This document shows, piece after piece, positions 9,701 to 21,449 of a DNA stretch of 47,500 nt. Under the pieces are notes generated by a model. It saw nothing but the letters and a program-made list of their open reading frames with translations. It was not told the origin of the DNA and searched no databases. This DNA is from Theodoxus fluviatilis (lineage: Eukaryota > Mollusca > Gastropoda > Cycloneritida > Neritidae), in contig JAWQFJ010028926.1 in the NCBI GenBank assembly GCA_034096865.1, positions 1 through 47,500 of the forward strand. Direction: 5' to 3'. Both the position numbers and the translations under genes were made by a program. Position 1 is the first letter of the stretch, and every line of letters starts with the position of its first letter.

Positions 9701-12700
9701 AGAATATGGCTGAGCTTGTGGAGTCAGCCCTGAAAGCCCAGCTATGTCATAGAGATATTGATACAGATATATCATACATGTATCCTTTATTTATTGCCTT
9801 TAAAAAGGAATCTTTTCTCATCCAGCACATATAAGACAAAGCATATCATGGAATACGTACATAAATATAAAGAAACTTGTTGACATTTTTTTTCTCATTT
9901 TTTTTCAAGCATGCATTTAGTCAACCAATGAACTCATTGACAGGATTAATCAAATATTGTGTTCTTCACAACTTCCACCTCAAACCATTCCATCCCCTGA
10001 CTACCCAACCCCTCCACCCCCTCTGCTCTTCTTGTTGTCCATGCACATGAAACCTAACCATTACAGGGCCACAGCAGACTCACCTGAGGTGGAGTACTTG
10101 CTGGAAAGCTGGGCAAGCTGTTGGTGCAGACCGAGGTCTGAGCCCTGGGCACGAGCCTGTCCCACCTTGTCCTCCACAGACCCCAGCATGGATGCCAGCT
10201 TGCTGCTCATCGAAAAGTCCTCGTACTTGGACAGCCTGCAATATGCAAGAATGAATGAAAGAAAGAAAGAAAGAAAGAATGAATAAATGAAATAAAATTG
10301 TATGGTCTAACAGCCTTTGCAGACTATTAACCCGTTCCCTGGTAGTTGCAACATTTACTTTTTCAAAATTACTTTAAACAAGGGCAAAGCCCATACGACT
10401 CACATGCTTGACCTTGACCTTTATATGACCTTGACCTTCAGGCGACCTTCAAGGTCAAACAACTAAACCTACCAATGACATCATACACTAAGAAATGCTT
10501 TACACTTTTTCCCTACCAAAATACATGTGACCTTGACCTTGTAATCATGTAAGGAGATGAGGTAGTTATCTGCCTTCCAATGTATTCATGTAAGGATATG
10601 AGGTAGTTATCTGCCTTCCAATGTAATCATGTAAGGAGATGAGGTAGTTATCTGCCTTCCAATGTAATAATGTAAGGAGATGAGGTAGTTATCTGCCTTC
10701 CAATGTAATCATGTAAGGAGATGAGGTAGTTATCTGCCTTCCAATGTAATAATGTAAGGAGATGAGGTAGTTATCTGCCTTCCAATGTAATCATGTAAGG
10801 AGATGAGGTAGTTATCTGCCTTCCAATGTAATCATGTAAGGAGATGAGGTAGTTATCTGCCTTCCAATGTAATCATGTAAGGAGATGAGGTAGTTATCTG
10901 CCTTCCAATGTAATCATGTAAGGAGATGAGGTAGTTATCTGCCTTCCAATGTAATCATGTAAGGAGATGAGGTAGTTATCTGCCTTCCAATGTAATCATG
11001 TAAGGAGATGAGGTAGTTATCTGCCTTCCAATGTAATAATGTAAGGAGATGAGGTAGTTATCTGCCTTCCAATGTAATCATGTAAGGAGATGAGGTAGTT
11101 ATCTGCCTTCCAATGTAATCATGTAAGGAGATGAGGTAGTTATCTGCCTTCCAATGTAATCATGTAAGGAGATGAGGTAGTTATCTGCCTTCCAATGTAA
11201 TCATGTAAGGAGGTAGTTATCTGCCTTCCAATGTAATCATGTAAGGAGATGAGGTAGTTATCTGCCTTCCAATGTAATCATGTAAGGAGATGAGGTAGTT
11301 ATCTGCCTTCCAATGTAATCATGTAAGGAGATGAGGTAGTTATCTGCCTTCCAATGTAATCATGTAAGGAGATGAGGTAGTTATCTGCCTTCCAATGTAA
11401 TCATGTAAGGAGATGAGGTAGTTATCTGCCTTCCAATGTAATCATGTAAGGAGATGAGGTAGTTATCTGCCTTCCAATGTAATCATGTAAGGAGATGAGG
11501 TAGTTATCTGCCTTCCAATGTAATCATGTAAGGAGATGAGGTAGTTATCTGCCTTCCAATGTAATCATGTAAGGAGATGAGGTAGTTATCTGCCTTCCAA
11601 TGTAATCATGTAAGGAGATGAGGTAGTTATCTGCCTTCCAATGTAATCATGTAAGGAGATGAGGTAGTTATCTGCCTTCCAATGTAATCATGTAAGGAGA
11701 TGAGGTAGTTATCTGCCTTCCAATGTAATCATGTAAGGAGATGAGGTAGTTATCTGCCTTCCAATGTAATCATGTAAGGAGATGAGGTAGTTATCTGCCT
11801 TCCAATGTAATCATGTAAGGAGATGAGGTAGTTATCTGCCTTCCAATGTAATCATGTAAGGAGATGAGGTAGTTATCTGCCTTCCAATGTAATCATGTAA
11901 GGAGATGAGGTAGTTATCTGCCTTCCAATGTAATCATGTAAGGAGATGAGGTAGTTATCTGCCTTCCAATGTAATCATGTAAGGAGATGAGGTAGTTATC
12001 TGCCTTCCAATGTAATCATGTAAGGAGATGAGGTAGTTATCTGCCTTCCAATGTAATCATGTAAGGAGATGAGGTAGTTATCTGCCTTCCAATGTAATCA
12101 TGTAAGGAGATGAGGTAGTTATCTGCCTTCCAATGTAATCATGTAAGGAGATGAGGTAGTTATCTGCCTTCCAATGTAATCATGTAAGGAGATGAGGTAG
12201 TTATCTGCCTTCCAATGTAATCATGTAAGGAGATGAGGTAGTTATCTGCCTTCCAATGTAATCATGTAAGGAGATGAGGTAGTTATCTGCCTTCCAATGT
12301 AATCATGTAAGGAGATGAGGTAGTTATCTGCCTTCCAATGTAATCATGTAAGGAGATGAGGTAGTTATCTGCCTTCCAATGTAATCATGTAAGGAGATGA
12401 GGTAGTTATCTGCCTTCCAATGTAATCATGTAAGGAGATGAGGTAGTTATCTGCCTTCCAATGTAATCATGTAAGGAGATGAGGTAGTTATCTGCCTTCC
12501 AATGTAATCATGTAAGGAGATGAGGTAGTTATCTGCCTTCCAATGTAATCATGTAAGGAGATGAGGTAGTTATCTGCCTTCCAATGTAATCATGTAAGGA
12601 GATGAGGTAGTTATCTGCCTTCCAATGTAATCATGTAAGGAGATGAGGTAGTTATCTGCCTTCCAATGTAATCATGTAAGGAGATGAGGTAGTTATCTGC

Positions 12701-15700
12701 CTTCCAATGTAATCATGTAAGGAGATGAGGTAGTTATCTGCCTTCCAATGTAATCATGTAAGGAGATGAGGTAGTTATCTGCCTTCCAATGTAATCATGT
12801 AAGGAGATGAGGTAGTTATCTGCCTTCCAATGTAATCATGTAAGGAGATGAGGTAGTTATCTGCCTTCCAATGTAATCATGTAAGGAGATGAGGTAGGTC
12901 TATCCTTATCTTCACCTCACAGGGGGGGGGGGGGGGGGGTCAACATGCAGGGCTGCACAGGTGTTGCCACAACACTCAGTGGTGACACTTTAGTCTTCAT
13001 TTAGTCTCTCTCAGTAGTAGGCATGACTGGTATGACATTGCAGTGCGAAGTACACAGAACAATCTTGCACTGATTTCTCAACAAGTCATGACAAAAGTTT
13101 CATCCACAAGATGCCAGCACAGTTGTCCAAGCAAACTCTGATGGGGATGAAGCAATATGTACATGTTCGTTTGTCTAATGAAGGCAAGCGTTGACATGAC
13201 TGTGAATGCTCATGAATTCACAAACACCTTCACTTGTACCCAGTCACTCAAATCCATGATCACAACAACCCATCTATCACTGACAAACCTTCTATATCAC
13301 CAATACCACTGACTGATAACACGAGCAGAAATTTAAAAAATCAGCTGCACTCCAGTCTGACCGAAGAACATGAGGATGATTTAATTTGTGAGCTGTCATC
13401 TGTTGGCAAGTGCTGATACACACACTTCACAAATGAATTTTCCATGGGGCGGGGAGAGGAGGAGGGGTGGAGGAGGAGGGGTCAAAGATTATAGGTTACA
13501 CAAAGATAGTTCATTAGCTCATTCTCATGAGACACGTTGCGCCCCAAGCGGCCAGCACTATGGGAAATGCCTATAGTCCGTTTCAACATTGCACTGTATT
13601 TAGTCACATGATTATAGGATTTAGTGGAGACTTCGCACAAAAATGGCCTAGCAACAGATGTGCATGGACCTAATTCTAAAATTTCCGATAACGTCATCAA
13701 CTACCAAGGTTGAAGAAACGAGTGACGTCACTATTTGACCATTTGAAGAATAATAATTTTTAACACAGAGAGAACAGGGTCACCAAACGTTGCAATCACT
13801 TCGACCGTGCACACGTGGTTCTGCGAGTGACCTGCATTTCGATTGTTAAAAAGTAGGAGCTTTCAATACCTTTTGATGCATTCAACAAACAGCTTTGATA
13901 AATTAATGCTGTTCATGGTTTATATTTTCTTTGGATGGGGTTTCTAGTGTCCCCAAATTCAGCTTTTTCTGCGCGAAGCGAGACTATGTCCACCATTTTA
14001 AATGTGCAATGTTGAAACGGACTATAGGCATCTCCCATAGTGCTGGCCGCTTGGAATGCTGCAATTTTAGCTGCTTGTAACTTCAAAGAGCAAAAGCTCG
14101 GCATGAACTATCTTTGTGTAACCTATAATCTTTGGAGGGTGGAGGAGGAGGGGTGGAGGAGGAGGGGTGGAGGAGGAGGAGTTGAGGAGGAGGGGTGGAG
14201 GAGGAGGAGTTGAGGAGGAGGGGTGGAGGAGGAGGAGTGGAGGAGGAGGGGTGGAGGAGGAGGAGTGGAGGAGGAGTGGAGGAGGAGGGGTGGAGGAGGA
14301 GGGGTGGAGGAGGAGGGGTGGAGGAGGAGGAGGAGTGGAGGGAGGAGTGGAGGAGGAGGGGTGGAGGAGGAGAGGTGGAGGAGGAGAGGTGGAGGAAGAG
14401 GAGTTGAGGAGGAGGGGTAGAGGAGGAGGGGTGGAGGAGGAGGAGTTGAGAAGGAGGGGAGGAGGAAAAGGAGGAGTGGAGGAAGAGGAGTGAAGGAGGA
14501 GGGGTGGAGGAGGAGAGGTGGAGGAAGAGGAGTTGAGGAAGAGGGGTGGAGGAGGAGGGGTGGAGGAGGAGGAGTTGAGGAGGAGGGGTGGAGGAGGAGG
14601 GGTGGAGGAGGAGGAGGAGTGGAGGAGGAGGGGTGGAGGAGGAGGGGTGGAGAGGAGAGGTGGAGGAGGAAGAGTTGAGGAGGAGGAGGAAGAGTTGAGG
14701 AGGAGGGGTAAAGAGGAGAGGTGGAGGAGGGGTGGAGGTGGAGGAGGAAGAGTATGATGGAGTCGGAGGAAGAGTTGAGGTAGGAGGGGTAAAGATGGAG
14801 GAGGTGGAGGTAGGGCGTGGTGGAAGGAGGAGGAGGAAGAGTTGAGGAGGAGGGGTAAAGAGGAGAGGTGGAGGAGGGGTGGAGGGAGGAGGAGGAAGAG
14901 TTGAGGAGGAGGGGTAAAGAGGAGAGGTGGAGGAGGGGTGGAGGAGGAGGAGGAAGAGTTGAGGAGGAGGGGTAAAGAGGAGAGGTGGAGGAGGGGTGGA
15001 GGAGGAGGAGGAGTGGAGGAGGAAGGTGAGGAGGTGGAGTGTAAAGAGAGCGTGGAGGAGGGCCTCTGGAGTGTGGAGGAGGAGGTAAGAGTTGAGGAGG
15101 AGGCGGAAGAGTTGAGGGAGGAGGGGTAAGGAGGGAGGTGGAGTGAGGGGTGGAGGAGGAGGAGGAGTGAAGAGTTGAGGTGGAGGAGGGGTGGAGGAGG
15201 AGGAGGAAGAGTTGAGGAGGAGGGGTGGAGGAGGAGGAGGAGTGAAGAGAAGAGGTGGAGGAGGGGTGGAGGAGGAGGAGGAGTGAAGAGAAGAGGTGGA
15301 GGAGGGGTGGAGGAGGAGGAGGGAGGAGGAGGAGTGGAGGAGGAGGAGTGGAGGAGGAGGAGTGGAGGGGAGGAGTGGAGGAGGAGGAGTGGAGGGGGAG
15401 GAGTGGAGGGGGAGGAGTGGAGGGAGGAGTGGGGAGGAGAGGGTGGGAGAGGGGTGGAGGAGGAGTGTGGAGGAGGAGAGTGGAGGAGGAGAGTGGAGGA
15501 GAGAGGGTGGAGGGAGGAGGGGTGGAGGAGGAGAGGGTGGAGGAGGAGGTGGAGGAGGAGGTGGGAGGAGGAGGTGGAGGAGGAGGGAGGGAGGAGAGGG
15601 TGAGGGGAGAGTGGAGAGGGGGAGGAGTGGAGGAGGGAGGGAGGAGGAGGAGGTTGGAGGAGGGAGGAGGGAGGAGGTGGGAGGAGGTGGAGGGAGGAGG

Positions 15701-18700
15701 AGGAGGAGGAGGAGGAAGCGCACGGGTGGGACGCGTGGCCATGATACCATATTCCATATGGCTTCAGGCATATGGTCACATTTTCAGCTCTGTCTAGAGT
15801 GCTAGCAACCCCATTCGTTCACCTTTCATCTATACAGTGAATCTTTAAGCAACCATTTCTCAATCGCCACTCAGTCGACGAGTGATGAAACTAAGCACAC
15901 TTATGATTACGAGCAATGTCAACATCGATGGAAAACACATGAAGTTTATTGGGCGCCGAACTGCGATTGAAAGAAGCCAAGCATGGGAATGACTTCAGAG
16001 AATCAGGAAGTCAATTCCAGTCTTAAATCCCACTACACAGAAGGAACGATCACCGTAGCTTCTCACTCTCAGACTTGTTTTTCTTGTTCGACAAGACACT
16101 GAAGATGAATGCTGCAATATGAACTTTCACATGTCCACCACAGTCCAGTCCTCACTGACCTGCTCTGCAGAGTGTCCTGGCTGAAAGGTTTGGTGGGGGT
16201 GCTCAGCAGACGGACATCCAGCAGACTGTTGACCAGGGCACTCTTGCTCTCCTCAGTGTGGCGCAGTCCAAACTCTCCTGCCAGAGACTTGGAGTTGTCA
16301 GTGGTGCCAGCCTGGCGTTGGTATCGGGCGAAGAAGAGGTCGTCACACACCACCTGAAGGGCGCGCTGGTACTCCCTCATGAAGTCTGGGTTGCTGTCAT
16401 CCTTCATGTCTCCTGAACAAGAGGAAGCATGGGGTAGGGTGAGCAAATTCAGAATGTGAGTGATGGAAGACATGCACATGGATTAAAGGAAAATTCATCT
16501 AAGCAACAACTAGTTTACAAAACAAACTGCAGAAATACAGTTTCATAAGAGTGTCCTGAGAAAGTGAATCATCCTAGTTCCATCCAATCAAAGTAAGCTA
16601 TTTCAATGTCACCACCTTCCCCCCCCCCCCCCCCCCCCTCCTCCCCTCTGACAATCACCACTACTGAGAGTTTGCTGGAAATGACTGTCACCCAGCAGTC
16701 ACAACCCTCTTCCCTACCTGCTTTGATGTGGGCCAGGGCATGGATCAGCACTGCAGTGAACTCTCCCACTGTCTGCAGGCGGGCAAAACGAAGGTACAGG
16801 ATGCGGTTGGAGGCGTCAAAGCGGTAGGAGTGGCGGTATGCGTTGTTGGTGAGGTGTGTATTGGCAGGCAGACGCTCTGCCAGAAGCAGACTGACAGGTG
16901 TGTGGTGGCAGCGAGCTGCAAGGAGCTCAGCCACAAAGCAGCCAAATTTGTAGATGACAAAGTCCCTTGGTCCAAGCTTGTTGATGTCCATGGGGGTTAG
17001 CTCTGAGTCATTGGCCCAGGCAGCCTCTCGTTCATCCAGGAATGGTTCTGTATAAAGACAAGACCAACACCAAGTTAGAAGCTTTGTCAAGGTCACACCA
17101 AGTGTCGCGTATAGTTTGCTAATGATGAAGACTCACCCTCGAGGAACGACGTAGTCGCCCAAGAGGGGAGGGACAATTAGCCTAACAGAGTTTACAAACT
17201 AAACTCGACCACCACTCCTTGGGGGGACACCACAAACAGTCAAGCAATGTTTACACAAACACGTGAAAAGGACCACTGATTCTGGAGTAAATAAACAAAT
17301 CAAAGTTTATTCAACAATAAAGATGACAACCCAATTCACAACGACAATTTAGATCATTATAGTAAGGCGATTCCAGACACCCCAAACTGGAATCAAAATT
17401 CACACACAGGTAGCCACCCACGTCACTCTGTGGTATAGGGAAAACCTCTTCCCATCACCAAAATACCAGAAACTGGAATAAATCATTTAAGCAGTCACAG
17501 GCATAAAACAACCACCCATTTCCACCACTCGTCCTAACCACCACCGTAGGAACGAGTGGAATCTCACGTAGAGATAAAAGCCTGTCCTTCCCAAAAATTG
17601 ACAATAAAAATCCAACCTCACTCCAAACTCCACCAGTCCACCAGAAACTGGGATTTAATCTACGAACGGAAACTGGCTAGAAATATACATCCCTTTCCAC
17701 CACTCGTTCTGAGATGCCCCCTCAGAACGATAAGAGTACAAAAGCACAATTGAAGTACAAAGAACACAAGGACAAATGACAACCGAGTCACTCCCACTTC
17801 AATAGCAAACAGTCTCCAAGCATTCAACAACACCCCAGTTGTTGAATAACTATCTCTGAAACTTCCCCAAAAGACCCAATCCCAAACAATCTCCACCTAG
17901 AAGTTTTCACAGAACTTACTCCGAATTAATAGTATCAGAGTTTCTTTGAGCCAACCCCTTACGACAAACCCCTGACGTCGTATCTCAAATGAACCCCTGA
18001 ACCCCCGATAAACTCCTCCCCCTTCCCCCTTCTAGTCGTGACGCGGCTTCCGCCCACGTCGGACTAATGGAAGTGAACAACAAACTCGTACCGCGTGCAG
18101 CCTCCGCTCTCACGCCTCACCCTTCTCCACTCGTTAGTTCAACCGAACTGTCACACACCGAGCAGACACAATGTTAACGCAACATGTGAAGAAACACGAA
18201 AAGGTCTCCTTACCCCACCTTCTCGCTGACATGGACTCTCGCTCTCAGTCCCGGAGATTCCCCTTCTCCAGATCCAAACTTACCCGACCACGCTGTCAGA
18301 ATTCGTAAGTAGGAAAAACACAACAATCTCGCATAAATCCCCATGTGACCCGTTTACCCCCTCCCACTCTTCAGTCCCTCGAATGAAGATGTCAGTCTCT
18401 GAATCCCACTCAGATAAATGTACGAAGAAACACAGTTCTCTAGAAGTCACTGGTAAACACTACGAATGGAAGCATATCCAACTGCTCCCGGTGTCACATC
18501 AAAACAGGTAGGCACTCTCAGATTCTGCCCCCCTCCCGTTACGAGATTCCACTGACTTATGAGCACCACGCTCTCCACACAAAGTCAGTCAAGTTCAGAT
18601 ACAAGCCCCACTGAACTTTCGGCAGGTAAACCTCAAGTCATCAAGTCAGAGCGACAGATCTCATCCTACGTAAGAATCAAATTATCTGTCGCGCCTGCCC

Positions 18701-21410
18701 CCGTTGTATATCACCGCCTACAACCAGATGAAAAAGTACATCAACCTCGCCTCGCGCGAGTGTACGTACAATTACCCTCCAACCTCCCCTGCCTCTATCG
18801 AAGTCTTTACCCTTTGACCGATAGGCCATTTACTAGAATGGACTTTCACACACAAACCGTTAGTGCGTTTCGTTTAGACTTCTACCTAAGCATCAATGCT
18901 AGTCTCAAACGACACATGCAGCCACCTTGGCTGATGGAGAAACTTTACTTGCAACCGATGGGACAGTCAGTTGCAGCGGAGACGCCCCTTGCGTCCCGCT
19001 ACGTCGCCCTGCAGCCTCGCGCTCGACACCGCGTCAGCGCAGCGTAGACAGGAACGAACAGAAGCTCGTCAGATGAGCTGGGTCCACCCGCGTAGACTCG
19101 AATGTAGATACACGTGAATAGGTAGGAAGCGTCCCGCAGACACTCAGTCAAGCGGCCAACAATCAGCATCCGTGTAATCGGCAAAGTAGCAACCAAGTAG
19201 AGCAGAGCAGCAACCGAGTAGCCTCACTCCCAGGCTGTGGTCCGTCTACAGAACTTCGCTATAGCCATTAGAAGATCCCTTCTTCCACTCTCTCGTGGTA
19301 TAAGTCACCACAGAGAGTTTTCCCGGCAAGCTAAACGCCTTGCCCACCACCCATCGTGGCTTCATGGTCAGCGGGAGCTCCCGCTCCCACTACCGCTCCA
19401 TCCAAGAGATGGCTATGATCTCCCTAGCCTAACGCTATCAGATTCCCGCCTGTGACTCTATCACGTGATCATTGCCCAGCCGGTAATGAGTATTTTCCCG
19501 CTTCAAGAATTCGGCCCAATCACGGTCTCACAAGCTTTTGCGGCTAAAGAACCGTGTTGAACTACAGGAAACCCCGTGCTGCATTCTTACAGACACCTGC
19601 ACGTGGCACCCCGACACTCCGAGTGACGTCACACCCCCTCCTGTCACTCAAATTCTACCGCGATGCGCCAAACGACCGTTTGAACGCATTGACTGATTAG
19701 GTTTCAAACGCGGACAATTTGATTTCACCCCATAACGACCTTTGGACCGCATCACACAGAACGCGATTACACTCTGACAACCCAATCACATCACCTAACA
19801 ATATTTAGTCACACTATTCGTCGCGCAAACACGCGACACCAAGTCAGGACCATGTTGTATCTGTAAAAATTGAAGACTGCAAAGAAACTGTCCAAGCAAT
19901 TCCTGGTCAGGAAGAAAACTCTCCTGAATGGAGAAGCAGTTATATTTCCCAAAAGATGACATTATCAATGCAGTCTTGAAGTTGTAAATCAACGTTCTGG
20001 GAAATTTTAGAGAGTTGCACTTGAATAATTTCAAACAAAAATGAACTGTACAAAAATCAATATACTATGGCAATGCAATGTCTCTGATCAGTAATTTTCA
20101 TTACAACTGTGAACCTCATAAAAACTGGAGGAATAAGCAAAAAAGTCGGAGGAAAACAATCATTAATCCTGACAGACACAGAAACACCATCATGTTCTCA
20201 AACACAGTGACCGGAGAATTCCAGCTCAAGAGAGGGATGACAAGCAACTTTTGCTGCACGTCAGGTATGACATACATCTGAGAAGACTCCATGAACACTC
20301 GTAAAGCCAAAGAAAGTCTACAGCAGACACCACTCCACAGAAAGCATCTCCAGCACCCACCTCCAGTAGACTTCTGCTGGGAGCCGAGAACTCCAGAGGC
20401 CACTGTCTTCTTCAGGTCCTCCAGCTTCTGGTACATGGGGGAAGCCATCAGCAGCGCCATCAGTTCTCCCTGGCGCAGGGGGGCGGCCATGGTGTAGGAC
20501 GCAGGCATCGGGGACCCACCCTCGTCCCCTGCAGCAGGGGCCGTGGTGGCGGTGGCTGGTGCGGGGTCCACTCCACCTGGGCCACCCTGGGGATCTGGCC
20601 TGGAGGTCACTTTGTCTACATTGAGTGCCTCCTGCAGTGTCAGCAGCTGTAACACCAACGATGACAACAACGATGATGATGATGGTGATGATGATGATGA
20701 TGATGATGATGAAAAATGAAGTTTTACAGCCTATCACTAGTATCAGCCAGTGTAGGCTATGTATGACCATTGGTAATGAAATTCACTGGAGCTGTTTGGA
20801 GTAACTCAAGTCTTGAATGTTCATAAGTTGTTTGCCTTTTACATATGGAGTAGGGAGACACGGTGGGTCTATCTTAGCCCTCACCTACAGGGGGACTGTA
20901 ACATGAAGGTGGGGGAGTGCAGGAGAGAGTGAGAGGCAGTGATGTTGTAGCCCAAAGAAGCATGATGCTGTTAAAACATTCAGTATTTGTCTAAACTATC
21001 TCATTCTAGATAAAATCATTGACTTCATTCACTTGTGTTCTAGTTATCTTGTGAATATTTTTGTTTTGTAATCTTTACATCAGACAATGAAAAATGCATG
21101 TGTAGACAATCACATTCATCAATCACTTTGTTCCAACTCTTTCCCCAACACATTCAACTGAGAATGTCATGTGAGTGTGTGTGTGTGTTTACATGTGCAC
21201 ATATGTGCATATGTGCCTGCATGTGTGTGCGTGTGCATGCGTGTGTGTGTGCTTAGGTGCACCCACCTGTTCAAGCATGTCTTCTTGGTTCTACCATCAT
21301 TTCTGTTGCATCATATCCACTCCTCCACCCCATCCTCCAATACCTGTCTGTCTGTCTATGTATCTGTCTGTCAGTCTGTCTGTCTGTCTGTCTGTCTGTC
21401 TATGTATGTA

Positions 21411-21449
<39 letters not shown>

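Noticed and set aside
10541..12897. CRISPR array
   Set aside because: Units are directly adjacent with no unique spacers, and the context is a eukaryotic intron.
14067..15805. Pro/Ser/Leu-rich (minus) and Gly/Arg/Glu-rich (plus) long frames
   Set aside because: Pure composition effect of the GGA tract; at least three frames on the minus strand are open over the same bases.
16069..16479. Using the second donor GGTCA|GTGAGG for exon 22
   Set aside because: It leaves a phase that cannot join exon 23, while AGCAG|GTCAGT joins in frame.
18559..19047. 162-codon frame as a host gene
   Set aside because: It lies inside the LTR-like insertion, has no recognisable domain, and frames of this length occur by chance in GC-rich DNA; kept only as a note on that element.
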